DNA from: Dactylosporangium sp040605635
GTDB taxonomy: Bacteria; Actinomycetota; Actinomycetes; Mycobacteriales; Micromonosporaceae
Reading direction: 5' to 3'
Length of the DNA: 64,000 nucleotides
NCBI RefSeq assembly: GCF_040605635.1
Contig: NZ_JBEXDG010000019.1
Location: 100,257 to 164,256 of the forward strand
How positions within the stretch are numbered: the first letter of the stretch is position 1; every line of letters starts with the position of its first letter. The notes beneath the pieces were generated by a model. It saw only the letters and a list, made by a program, of their open reading frames with translations. It was not told the DNA's origin and made no database searches. This document shows positions 1-8,016 of the stretch, in pieces. The position numbers and the translations under genes were made by a program.

Positions 1-306
1 GTCAACTACGCCGCGGCGAAGGCCGGCGTCCAGGGCCTCACCGCGACCCTGGCGATCGAGCTCGGCCCCTTCGGCATCACCGTCAACGCCGTCGCACCCG
101 GGTACATCGCCACCGCGATGACCGCCGCCACGGCCACCCGCGTCGGCAGCACCCCGGAGGACCACCAGCAGGAGGTCGCCGCGCGCACCCCGCTGCGCCG
201 GGTCGGGCAGCCGGAGGAGGTCGCCGCCGTCATCGCCTTCCTGGCCAGCGACGAGGCCTCCTACGTCTCCGGCCAGACCCTCTACGTCAACGGCGGCGCC
301 CGCTAG
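1..306 (+). CDS. SDR-family oxidoreductase, C-terminal part (5' end outside window)
   Basis: The first base of the window is already in frame and the reading runs 101 codons to TAG at 304-306. The catalytic Tyr-x3-Lys of short-chain dehydrogenases is visible at once (YAAAK, residues 3-7), followed by the usual IELGPFGITVNAVAPG segment and the terminal SGQTLYVNGG that closes the Rossmann fold in FabG-like enzymes. The family reduces or oxidises carbonyl/alcohol groups with NAD(P)H. The N-terminal nucleotide-binding half lies outside the window, so cofactor preference and substrate cannot be judged. FabG-type 3-oxoacyl-ACP reductase and glucose-1-dehydrogenase-like SDRs share this ending. Confidence 0.93.
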   Translation, partial: VNYAAAKAGVQGLTATLAIELGPFGITVNAVAPGYIATAMTAATATRVGSTPEDHQQEVAARTPLRRVGQPEEVAAVIAFLASDEASYVSGQTLYVNGGAR

Positions 307-607
307 CTGTTTCCCGCCGGTCGCCTTCGGCGATGGCTCGCTGCCCCACGCTCCGCGCGGGTCCCGCCGGGGGATTCTCACCCCGGACCCCCAATGCGCC
401 GCTCCGCGACGCACTGCCAGCGCGCGGAGCGCGCGGCAGCTTCACACGCGTGCGCATGGCATCGCGGGGGTTGCCGTCTGCGTCGGTGGTGTACGAGTGC
501 CCCCACCGCGCTCCGAAACCGTCATGCGGTCGAGCCCGCCCAGGCCGAAGATCACCGTCCAAACCGTGGTACTCCCCGGTCCACCCATCGACGACGGCCT
601 ATTTCCC
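307..607. other. Non-coding stretch, no gene seen
   Basis: About 300 bases between the SDR stop and the hairpin repeat hold no convincing ORF. Reading frames cross it but show no recognisable protein, no ribosome binding site and mixed codon-position GC. Short GC palindromic pieces are present. I see no promoter I would defend. Confidence 0.5.
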
Positions 608-660
608 ATGATCCGGAAGACTTCATGTCGTCATAGCAGCACAAACTCTTCCGGATCATC
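608..660. repeat. Hairpin repeat; 26 bp shared with the right end of the window
   Basis: Perfect 13-nt inverted arms ATGATCCGGAAGA (608-620) and TCTTCCGGATCAT (647-659) flank a 26-nt loop. Bases 635-660 reappear, reverse complemented and identical over 26 bp, at 63880-63905. The left copy has the full stem-loop, the right copy only one arm plus loop sequence. This looks like a dispersed element such as a MITE, REP-like unit or IS end. What it is cannot be settled from one window. Confidence 0.75.
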
Positions 661-789
661 CAGAACCCCACCAGCGCCCGGTCGCCCAGCCGAGGGGGTT
701 CGCATGGGCGGGTTCCATCTGCGGGGGGTCGGACTACCGTTCCGGTTCGGAGAAACCGGTAGAACCGGACGCTTTTCCGGGCGAGCCGC

Positions 790-936
790 CTACTTGACGA
801 CCACGTCGGGCTCGGCCACGTCGGACGGTCTCCTGGCGTCGCCCTCGCGTGACAGGGGCCGGCCGCGACCGTGTGGGTGGTCCCCAGGTCGACGCCCGGC
901 TGCGGGTCGGACTGCCCGGCACGCCGGCAGGACACC
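790..936 (-). pseudogene. Possible remnant of an Hsp70-like gene
   Basis: On the minus strand a frame opening near 936 reads PGVDLGTTHTVAAGP, which matches the nucleotide-binding start of DnaK/Hsp70-type ATPases (G-V-D-F/L-G-T-T-x-T-V-A). The match is lost within a few codons. In another frame the segment ends DVAEPDVVVK followed by TAG (790-792), which reads like a genuine C-terminus. One explanation is an Hsp70-family gene reduced by a large internal deletion to its two ends. The match is short, so chance resemblance is possible. Confidence 0.3.
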
Positions 937-945
937 CCCTTGCCG

Positions 946-1566
946 TCAACGTCTGGTCTTGGTGGCTTCCTCCGTCCGGACGAGCGGGGTGTCGACCAGG
1001 TGCTCGGCCAGGAACCACGCCTGCAGTTCCCCGGTGCGGATCACCTCGGAGACCAGCAGGTCGTTGGTGCCGTCGTCGCCCGTCGCGGCCGTCTTCGCCG
1101 CGGCGTCGTGCGCCTCGGTCAGGATCATCTCGTGGGCTTCCAGCAGGCGGGACAGCATCGCCGGCACCTCCTCGGCACCGTCCGGCGGCCGCGGGACCCG
1201 GGTGAGCTCCGCGACGTGCCGGGGGTCGCCGACGGCGATCCCGCCCATGGTCTGCACCCGCTCGGCGATCGCGTCGACGAGCTCCAACTGCTCCCCGGCG
1301 TGCTTGTCGAGCAGCAGGTGCAGCTGGTAGAAGGTCGGCCCGCGCATCAGCCAGTGGTGCTTCTTGTACAAGGCGTACAGGATCTGGGTGTCGGCGAGCA
1401 CCTGATTGAGCCGCTCGCAGGAGTACATCCTGGCGTCCACGGACAGCGCGAGCGGGAACTGCCGCACGGTCCCGAACCGCTGGATCTCCCGCCCCTGCTG
1501 GTGCAGCCATGGCTGGCTGCTGCCTTTCCGTTTCGCCGCTGTCGTCGTGCTCTTCACTGGTGGCAT
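946..1566 (-). CDS. dps: Dps-family ferritin-like DNA-binding protein
   Basis: Dps proteins form dodecamers that bind DNA and oxidise and store iron with peroxide, protecting the chromosome in stress. The protein (206 aa from the ATG at 1566) has the family pattern: an N-terminal tail rich in Lys, Arg and Ser that could contact DNA, then a four-helix core with LYKKHHWLMRGPTFYQLH and LLLDKHAGEQLELVD. These carry the His, Trp, Asp and Glu residues of the inter-subunit ferroxidase centre. An upstream GTG at 1605 would add 13 residues but those do not look like Dps sequence. The gene stands alone, divergent from the lipoprotein gene at 1649. It is about 40 residues longer than E. coli Dps because of the tail and an acidic loop near the fourth helix. 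Confidence 0.92.
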   Translation of the reverse strand: MPPVKSTTTAAKRKGSSQPWLHQQGREIQRFGTVRQFPLALSVDARMYSCERLNQVLADTQILYALYKKHHWLMRGPTFYQLHLLLDKHAGEQLELVDAIAERVQTMGGIAVGDPRHVAELTRVPRPPDGAEEVPAMLSRLLEAHEMILTEAHDAAAKTAATGDDGTNDLLVSEVIRTGELQAWFLAEHLVDTPLVRTEEATKTRR

Positions 1567-1648
1567 GGTGGCGCACTGCCCACCGTCACGGGGGGCGAAC
1601 CTCACCCGGGGGCGGAACCGGAGGGTGGCCCGCCGCGTCAGACCGGGT

Positions 1649-2518
1649 ATGACTCAGCTGCGCGCGCTCGCCGCCACCCTGGCCCTCCCCCTGGCGCTGC
1701 TGGCCGGTTGCGGCGACGGACAGTCCGGCGGGTCGTCCGGCGGCGGTGTGTCGTATGCCCCCGACGACCTCGTCCTGCGTGTCGACGTGGCCGGTGGGCT
1801 GGTCCCGGTCGCGATGACCGTCACCGAGGTCCCGGCGCTCAGCGTGTACGGCGACGGCCGCGTCGTCACCAACGGGCCCATGATCGAGATCTTCCCCGGT
1901 CCCGCCCTGCCGAACGTCCAGGTGCAGCAGATCAGCACCGCGGACGTGGCGAAGCTCGTCGACCGGGCCGTCGACGCCGGCGTCGGCAAGCAGACCGACT
2001 TCGGCATGCCCAACGTCGCCGACGCGCCCACCACCCACATCATGGTCCGCACCGGCGCCGGCGAGCTGGTCAGCGACATCCCGGCGCTCGGCATCGGCGA
2101 GGACGAGCTGTCCGGGGCGCACCGCGCAGCCCGCCAGCACATGCAGCGGCTCGTCGAGGCGCTCACCGACCTGCCGGCGACGCTCGGCAGGGCAGCGGTG
2201 TCCGAGTCGAAGCCCTTCCCCTCGGCCGGGATCGCGGCGGTGGCCGCCCCGTGGACCGAGATGGGCGGCGACCAGGGCGTCGAGCCGCAGCAGCCGGTGG
2301 ACTGGCCCGGCCCGGCGCTGCCCGGCGAGGCGTATGCCGACCGACCCGGCGTGCACTGTGTCAGCGCCACCGGCGAGCAGGCGGCGTTGATCCTCGCCGC
2401 CGCCGGCAAGGCCAACAGCCGCACCCCGTGGCGCTCCGCCGGGTCGTCGTGGCAGGTCACGTTCCGCCCGTTCCTGCCGGACGAGGCCACCTGCGCCGAC
2501 CTCGCCGACCGCAGCTGA
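1649..2518 (+). CDS. Secreted lipoprotein of unknown function
   Basis: The ATG at 1649 opens a classic lipoprotein signal: a short charged start, a hydrophobic run, then lipobox LLAGC followed by a Gly/Ser-rich linker. The mature protein of about 265 residues should be lipid-anchored on the outer face of the membrane. It contains several conserved-looking beta segments (VLRVDVAGGLVPVAMTVTEVP, then a VYGDGRVVTNGP motif) but I do not recognise a named domain. The reading frame extends upstream to 1406, but that part overlaps dps on the other strand and lacks a signal peptide, so the shorter start is chosen. It converges on the NB-ARC regulator gene, six bases away. Confidence 0.85.
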   Translation: MTQLRALAATLALPLALLAGCGDGQSGGSSGGGVSYAPDDLVLRVDVAGGLVPVAMTVTEVPALSVYGDGRVVTNGPMIEIFPGPALPNVQVQQISTADVAKLVDRAVDAGVGKQTDFGMPNVADAPTTHIMVRTGAGELVSDIPALGIGEDELSGAHRAARQHMQRLVEALTDLPATLGRAAVSESKPFPSAGIAAVAAPWTEMGGDQGVEPQQPVDWPGPALPGEAYADRPGVHCVSATGEQAALILAAAGKANSRTPWRSAGSSWQVTFRPFLPDEATCADLADRS

Positions 2519-2524
2519 CACGGG

Positions 2525-4888
2525 TCATCCGAGGCGGCGCCGGACCTGCTCCGCGTCGGGGTGGCCGAGGTCCTCGAGGATCGCGAGGGCGGCGAGCCAG
2601 CAGGTCCGCGCCTCCGCCTCGGCGCCCGCCGCCCGGTGCAGGTCGCCGAGGTGCGTGTGGGTCTCCGACTCGCCGTACCGGTCGCCGATCTCCCACCAGA
2701 GTTCGAGCGCCTGCCGGTAGCACTCGGCGGCGGGCTCGTGCTCGCCGAGCTGGTGGTGGATGAAGCCGATGCTGTCCCAGCTGTACGCCTCGCCGGTCCG
2801 GTCCCCGATCCGCTGCTGCAGCTCCAGGGCCTGATGGCAGTGGTCGAGGGCCTCGCGGTGCTCGCCGGACGCGGCGTAGGACCAGCCGAGGTTCGCCAGC
2901 GCCGCGCCCTGCCCGGCCTGGTCGCCGGTGGCGCGGAGCAGGTCGAGCGAGCGCCGCAGGTGCTCGATCGCGTCCCGGGGGCGCGCCTGCCGGTCGGCGA
3001 TGAAGCCGAGGTTGCCGTGCACGCGGGCCCGGCCGGCGTCGTCGCCGATCCGCCCGTAGCGGTCCAGCGCCAGCTCCAGGTGGGCGGTGGCGGCGTCGTA
3101 GTCGCGCATCCGGATGCAGGCCCGGCCGAGCTGGTGTGCGCTGACCGCCTCACCCGACGCGTCGCCGGCCCGCTGCGCGGACTCGAGCGCGATGCGCTGC
3201 ACGGCGAGCAGGTCCGGCCAGTGCCCGCGCCGGTCGAGGTGGTCGACGAGCGTCCAGGCGAGCCGCCACGCGTGCGTGTCGTGCCCCGTCGCCGCCGCCT
3301 CCCGCACGGCGGCGAGCAGCGTGTGGTGCTCCACGGCGAACCAGGTGAGCGCCTGCGCCTCGGTGCGCGGGGCGTCCTGCCCGGGGACCCCGGGCAGCGG
3401 CGTGCGATGCGGGTCGAGCAGCAGAGCCGCGGTGTGCGCGGTGCGCAGGTAGTGCTCCAGGACCCGCACCGTCGCCGCGTCCCGGTCGGCCGGTCCGTCG
3501 AACGCGCCGGACAGTTCGGCCGCGTACGCGCGGAGCAGGTCGTGCGCGGCGAACCGGCCCGGCGCGTGCTCGGTCAGCAGGCTCGCATGGGTCAGCTCGG
3601 CGAGGGCCCGCCACGCGTCGCCCGGATCCGGCAGGAGCGCGGCCGCGGCGGCCCGGCTGACGTCGGGTCCCGGCGCGCGGGCGAGCAGCCGGAAGAGGGT
3701 CGCCGCCGGTGCGCTCAGCCGCTGGTACGACCAGTCGAACACCGACCGCACGTCGGCCTCCCGCAGCATCGCGGGCCGGCCCCGCTCGGCGCGCAGCTCC
3801 CCCGCGAGCACGTCGAGCGGCAGGTCCGGATGCGCGGCGGCGCGGGCGGCCACGATCACCAGCGCGAGGGGCAGCCGGGCGCAGGCCTCGACGATCGCTT
3901 CGACGGCGGCGGGTCCGGCCTCGACCCGGGCCGGACCGATCCGGGTGGAGAGCAACCGCCTGGCCTCCCCGGCGGTGAGCAGGTCGAGCGGCACGGGCAC
4001 CGCGCCGCCGGTGGCGACGAGGCCGGCGAGCTGGTTGCGGCTGGTGACGAGCGCGAGGCTGCCGGAGCCGCCGGGCAGCAGCGGCCGGACGTGCTCGGCG
4101 TGGGCGGCGTTGTCGAGCACGACGAGGACCCTGCGGCCGGTCAGGAGGCTGCGGTACAGCCCGATCCTGGCGTCCAGCCCGGCCGGGACCTGGTCGGGTG
4201 CGACGCCGAGCGCGGTGAGGAACGCCCGGAGGGTCTCGTCGGCGGTCACCTCGGCGACCGGTCCGAAGCCGCGCAGGTTCACGTACAGCTGGCCGTCGGG
4301 GAAGCGCTCGGTGACCCGGTGCGCCCAGTGCACCGCCAATGCGGTCTTGCCGACTCCGGCGGTGCCGATGACGACGACGGTGCCGGCGTCGACGGCCGCG
4401 TCGAGCCGGGCGATCGCCGCGTCCCGCCCGGTGAAGACACCCGGCGCGGCGGGCAGCTGCCGCGGCACGGACGGGTCACGCTCGCCTGCCTGCTCGACGG
4501 CCGTCCCGCCGGCCTGCTCGGCGGTCTTCTCGGCGGCCTGCTCGACGGCACTGCCCTGTTCTTCGGCGTTGCCCTGCTCGTCGGCTCTGCCCTGCTCCTC
4601 GACGCGGTCGCGGGCGTCGGCGAGCGCGCCGAGCTCCTCAGGCGCCGCGTCGAGCAGCTGGACGAGCACGTCGAAGCGGTCCGCCGGTGGGAGGATCTTG
4701 CCGGTCAGGTAGCCGCCGATGCTGCCGTGGGACCAGCCGGTGCGGGCCGCGAGCTCCCGGTAGGTCTGCGGCGGGTCGCCGCGCCGCCTGGCCTGCCGGC
4801 GGCGCAGGTGCCGCAGCAGCCCGGCGAGGTCCTCGACGCTGCCGACCTTCGAGGCGGTGGCCAGGACCGCCGTGCTCTCGCTGTCCAT
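2525..4888 (-). CDS. XRE-NB-ARC-TPR (STAND) regulator
   Basis: A 787-residue multidomain protein. Residues about 20-75 form a helix-turn-helix of XRE type (TYRELAARTGWSHGSIGGYL). Residues 96-136 are a Glu/Gln/Ala repeat linker. Residues 150-460 are an NB-ARC ATPase with P-loop GTAGVGKT (175-182), Walker B RVLVVLDNA and the HDLLRAYA motif common in AfsR-like proteins. Residues about 560-780 hold tandem TPRs with the NLGxxxxxxGxxxxAxxxxxxAL spacing. Such STAND proteins switch between ADP-closed and ATP-open states when a ligand binds the TPRs, and usually act as transcription regulators in actinomycetes. Some STAND proteins serve in phage defence, but no effector domain other than the HTH is visible. 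It diverges from bioA with a 190-bp gap. Confidence 0.88.
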   Translation of the reverse strand: MDSESTAVLATASKVGSVEDLAGLLRHLRRRQARRRGDPPQTYRELAARTGWSHGSIGGYLTGKILPPADRFDVLVQLLDAAPEELGALADARDRVEEQGRADEQGNAEEQGSAVEQAAEKTAEQAGGTAVEQAGERDPSVPRQLPAAPGVFTGRDAAIARLDAAVDAGTVVVIGTAGVGKTALAVHWAHRVTERFPDGQLYVNLRGFGPVAEVTADETLRAFLTALGVAPDQVPAGLDARIGLYRSLLTGRRVLVVLDNAAHAEHVRPLLPGGSGSLALVTSRNQLAGLVATGGAVPVPLDLLTAGEARRLLSTRIGPARVEAGPAAVEAIVEACARLPLALVIVAARAAAHPDLPLDVLAGELRAERGRPAMLREADVRSVFDWSYQRLSAPAATLFRLLARAPGPDVSRAAAAALLPDPGDAWRALAELTHASLLTEHAPGRFAAHDLLRAYAAELSGAFDGPADRDAATVRVLEHYLRTAHTAALLLDPHRTPLPGVPGQDAPRTEAQALTWFAVEHHTLLAAVREAAATGHDTHAWRLAWTLVDHLDRRGHWPDLLAVQRIALESAQRAGDASGEAVSAHQLGRACIRMRDYDAATAHLELALDRYGRIGDDAGRARVHGNLGFIADRQARPRDAIEHLRRSLDLLRATGDQAGQGAALANLGWSYAASGEHREALDHCHQALELQQRIGDRTGEAYSWDSIGFIHHQLGEHEPAAECYRQALELWWEIGDRYGESETHTHLGDLHRAAGAEAEARTCWLAALAILEDLGHPDAEQVRRRLG

Positions 4889-5064
4889 GACGGACCTCGC
4901 GCTGCGATCAGCGCTTCGCCAGTGGACCGGTACTCAGCGACCTGGCACTGGTGATGCGTAACGGTAAGAGCGACACCGTGGCTCCTTGTGGGATCAGCGG
5001 GTGGAGGCCGCAGGATACCAACCGGACTCCAGTCATTCAGCGAGGTCGCTGCGTACTCCCCGGA

Positions 5065-5070
5065 TAGGGT
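5065..5070 (+). promoter_or_regulatory. -10 element of bioA, leaderless
   Basis: TAGGGT ends seven bases before the bioA ATG, so the transcript probably starts at or next to the start codon. No ribosome binding site is needed in this arrangement. Confidence 0.5.
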
Positions 5071-5077
5071 CGGGGGC

Positions 5078-6358
5078 ATGCGCGTCGAAGAGCTGGTGGC
5101 GTTGGACCGGGCCCATGTCTGGCACCCGTACGGGCCGATGCCCGGCCGGAGCGTCCCGCTCGTCGCGACCTCCGCGGAGGGCGTGCGGATCCGCCTGGCG
5201 GAGCCCTTCGAGGGCCACGACGAGCTCGTCGACGGCATGGCCTCGTGGTGGTCGGCGATCCACGGATACCGACACCCGGTCCTCGACGCGGCCGCCGCGG
5301 ACCAGCTCGGCCGGATGAGCCACGTGATGTTCGGCGGGTTCACCCACGAGCCCGCGGTGTCGCTCGCGGCGCGGCTCGTCGAGCTGACCCCCGAGCCGCT
5401 GCGGCACGTGTTCTTCAGCGACTCCGGGTCGGTGTCGGTGGAGGTCGCGGTCAAGATGTGCCTGCAGTACCAGCGTTCCCTGGGCCGCCCGGCGAAGCGC
5501 CGCCTGTTGACCTGGCGCGGGGGGTACCACGGCGACACGTTCCATCCGATGTCGGTCTGCGACCCCGAGGGCGGGATGCACAGCCTGTGGACCGGGGTGC
5601 TGCCGGCGCAGGTGTTCGCCCCGGAGCCGCCGGCCGCGTTCGACCCGGCCTACGCGGCGGCGCTGACCGCGCTCATCCACGAGCACGCGCACGAGCTCGC
5701 GGCGGTCATCGTCGAGCCGGTCGTGCAGGGCGCCGGCGGGATGCGGTTCCACGCGCCGGAATACCTGCGGGTGCTGCGCGAGGCGACCCGCGACGCGGAC
5801 GTGCTGCTCGTCTTCGACGAGATCGCCACCGGGTTCGGCCGCACGGGTGCCCTGTTCGCCGCCGATCACGCCGGCGTCAGCCCCGACGTGATGTGCCTGG
5901 GCAAGGCGCTCACCGGCGGCTATCTGTCCCTGGCCGCGACGCTGTGCACCGCCGAGGTCGCCGACGGCATCTCCCAGGGTACGGTGCCGGTTCTGGCGCA
6001 CGGCCCCACGTTCATGGCCAACCCCTTGGCCTGCGCGGTCGCCGGGGCGTCGGTCGACCTGCTCCTCGCGGGCGACTGGCAGGGCGACGTCAAGAGGATC
6101 GAGACCGTCCTGGCCGCGGATCTGCAGGAGGCCCGCGATGTCGCGGGGGTCGCCGATGTACGGGTCCTCGGCGGGATCGGGGTCGTGCAGCTCGACCACG
6201 AGGTCGACATGGAAAAAGCGACGCGGGCGGCCGCAGCGCACGGGGTGTGGCTGCGGCCGTTCCGGGATCTGATCTACACGATGCCGCCGTACGTGACGAC
6301 GGCTCCGGATCTGTCGCGTATCGCGGCGGCCGTGGTGGCCGCCGCGCACGCTGGTTGA
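5078..6358 (+). CDS. bioA: Adenosylmethionine--8-amino-7-oxononanoate aminotransferase
   Basis: BioA transfers an amino group from S-adenosylmethionine to KAPA, giving DAPA in biotin synthesis; it is a cytoplasmic PLP enzyme of aminotransferase class III. The 426-residue product has the BioA start VWHPYGPM, the YHGDT motif (150-154), FDEIATGFGRTG (246-257) with the PLP-ring aspartate, and the Schiff-base lysine in CLGKALTGG (Lys276). The ATG at 5078 is preferred over an in-frame codon at 4988 because homology begins there and a TAGGGT -10 lies seven bases upstream. No bioB, bioD or bioF lies in the window, so the pathway must be completed elsewhere. It converges on the chitinase gene with a one-base gap and no visible terminator. 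Confidence 0.95.
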   Translation: MRVEELVALDRAHVWHPYGPMPGRSVPLVATSAEGVRIRLAEPFEGHDELVDGMASWWSAIHGYRHPVLDAAAADQLGRMSHVMFGGFTHEPAVSLAARLVELTPEPLRHVFFSDSGSVSVEVAVKMCLQYQRSLGRPAKRRLLTWRGGYHGDTFHPMSVCDPEGGMHSLWTGVLPAQVFAPEPPAAFDPAYAAALTALIHEHAHELAAVIVEPVVQGAGGMRFHAPEYLRVLREATRDADVLLVFDEIATGFGRTGALFAADHAGVSPDVMCLGKALTGGYLSLAATLCTAEVADGISQGTVPVLAHGPTFMANPLACAVAGASVDLLLAGDWQGDVKRIETVLAADLQEARDVAGVADVRVLGGIGVVQLDHEVDMEKATRAAAAHGVWLRPFRDLIYTMPPYVTTAPDLSRIAAAVVAAAHAG

Positions 6359-6359
6359 G

Positions 6360-7727
6360 CTACCGGCCCTGCAGGCCCTTCACGTTGTCGCCGAAGGACC
6401 AGCCCTTCGAGCCGTCCCAGTTGATCGACCAGGTCATCAGGCCCTTGAGCGACGTGTTGTACGCCTGCGACACCAGCGACGTGCTCATGTAGCCGCCGCC
6501 CGCGCCGACCTGGGCGGGCAGACCCGGGACCTGCTTGTCGTAGGGCACCCGGATGGTGACGCCCTGGATGGTCAGGCCGCTGTTGAGGCAGTTCGTCTGC
6601 ACCTGGAAGCCCTGCACGGTGCCGGCGGAGTAGGAGTCGCCCGCGCAGCCGTACATGCTGCCGTTGTAGTACTGCATGTTCAGCCACCACAGCCGGCCGT
6701 TGTCGACGTACTTCTTGATGATCGGCAGGTAGGAGCCCCAGATCGAGCCGTAGGTGACGCTGCCACCGGTAACGTACGCCGTCTCCGGCGCCATCGTCAG
6801 GCCGAAGTTCGACGGCATCTGCGCGAGCACGCCGTCGATGATCCGGATGAGGTTCGACTGCGACGCCGACAGCGTGTTGATGTTGCCGCTGCCGGTCAGG
6901 CCGGTCTCGATGTCGATGTCGATGCCGTCGAAGTTGTACGTCTTGAGGATCGGCACGATCGTCGCGACGAACCGGTCGGCGACGGTGCTGGAGCTCAGGT
7001 CGATGCCCGCGGCCGCGCCGCCGATCGACATGAGGATCGTCGCGCCGGCCGCCTTCGCCGCGCACATCTCGGCGGGCGTGGCCACCTTGACCCCGGCGTC
7101 CATGCCGTTCTCCCACAGCACGGTGCCGTCGGAGCGGATCACCGGGAACGCGGCGTTGATCACGTTGTACCCGTGCTGCTTGATGCGCGCGTCGGTGATC
7201 GGGATCCAGCCGAGGCCGGGGTGCACGCCGTTGGAGGCGCCGTCCCAGTTCTCCCAGTATCCCTGCAGGACCTTGCCGGCGGGGCGGGACTTCACCGCGC
7301 AGGTGCTGCCGCCCGGCGACGTGGAGGTGGACGGGCTGTTGCTCGGGGTCCGGCTCGGGGTCGGGCTGGTGCTCGGGGTCCGGCTGGGCGTCGGGCTGGT
7401 GCTCGGCGTCCGCGACGGCGTCGGGCTGGTCGTCCCCCCGGTGCAGGCACCGAGGTCCGTCCACAGCGACGGGGTCGCCGCGGGGTTCCAGCCGGCGCCG
7501 ACGTAGGCGGTATGGGTCACGAGGGCCTGATACAGCTTGCCGCCGTAGGTGACCTGGGTCCCGGCGGTATAGGTGTTGCCCTCGGCCCAGGCGGGCGCCG
7601 AGCACGTGACCGCGGCGGCGGCGTTGCTGGCGGCCTCGGCCTGCGTGACCGTTGCCATGACCAGACCCGCCACGAGCGTCACCGCCGCACCGGCAATCAG
7701 GGCAAATGTTCGACGTTGCGCTCTCAT
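6360..7727 (-). CDS. Secreted GH18 chitinase with chitin-binding domain
   Basis: The 455-residue product begins with a signal peptide (RRTFALIAGAAVTLVAGLVM, cleavage after about AEA). A ChiC-type CBM5/12 follows (WAEGNTYTAGTQVTYGGKLY, with the aromatic WNPAATPSLW end), then a Pro/Thr/Ser linker made of repeated SPTPSRTP units. The GH18 barrel comes last. The catalytic motif DGIDIDIE ends in the acid Glu274; SxGG is seen as SIGGAAAG. GH18 chitinases cleave beta-1,4 GlcNAc polymers with retention. The ATG at 7727 has a good ribosome site (GGAGGG, seven bases upstream), better than the in-frame codon at 7742. It is divergent from the GH2 gene. Confidence 0.93.
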   Translation of the reverse strand: MRAQRRTFALIAGAAVTLVAGLVMATVTQAEAASNAAAAVTCSAPAWAEGNTYTAGTQVTYGGKLYQALVTHTAYVGAGWNPAATPSLWTDLGACTGGTTSPTPSRTPSTSPTPSRTPSTSPTPSRTPSNSPSTSTSPGGSTCAVKSRPAGKVLQGYWENWDGASNGVHPGLGWIPITDARIKQHGYNVINAAFPVIRSDGTVLWENGMDAGVKVATPAEMCAAKAAGATILMSIGGAAAGIDLSSSTVADRFVATIVPILKTYNFDGIDIDIETGLTGSGNINTLSASQSNLIRIIDGVLAQMPSNFGLTMAPETAYVTGGSVTYGSIWGSYLPIIKKYVDNGRLWWLNMQYYNGSMYGCAGDSYSAGTVQGFQVQTNCLNSGLTIQGVTIRVPYDKQVPGLPAQVGAGGGYMSTSLVSQAYNTSLKGLMTWSINWDGSKGWSFGDNVKGLQGR

Positions 7728-8016
7728 GGGCGAGCCCTCCACATCGATGGTTCGATGGGCAGGGAGCGTATCAGTTAAGTTTCTTTCACAAAAGAAGTAC
7801 CTCTATGTGCGCAGGTCGTAGCGTTGCGGCGTTAACCCTTCTTTAAGAAACGTCATTCGGGCCGGCCGCCAGGACCGGCGAGCGCACCGTAGTTTTGTGT
7901 CCACTTCTTGAGCGGTTCTGTTGATTTTCGTGTGACATCGTTAGCATGCGCATCAACACTCGCCGATACCTGTCCGCCAACCAGGTTCGGTCTCCGTCCG
8001 CCATAGGAGAACCCTC
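7728..8016. promoter_or_regulatory. AT-rich divergent promoter region of chitinase and GH2 genes
   Basis: This spacer is noticeably richer in A and T than its surroundings. It holds the inverted pair GTTTCTT (7779-7785) and AAGAAAC (7845-7851). For the plus gene a candidate -35 TTGATT (7921-7926) and -10 TAGCAT (7942-7947) are spaced 15 bases apart. I looked for the DasR operator of chitin genes and did not see it. Confidence 0.45.

Noticed and set aside
871..2763. A 630-codon plus-strand frame across dps, the lipoprotein and the NB-ARC end
   Set aside because: Crosses three real genes, no start signal and no recognisable domain.
7320..7440. CRISPR or direct-repeat array
   Set aside because: The repeats code for the SPTPSRTP linker of the chitinase; no spacers.
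7728..8016. DasR operator for the chitinase gene
   Set aside because: No sequence close to the ACTGGTCTAGACCACT type was found in the spacer.
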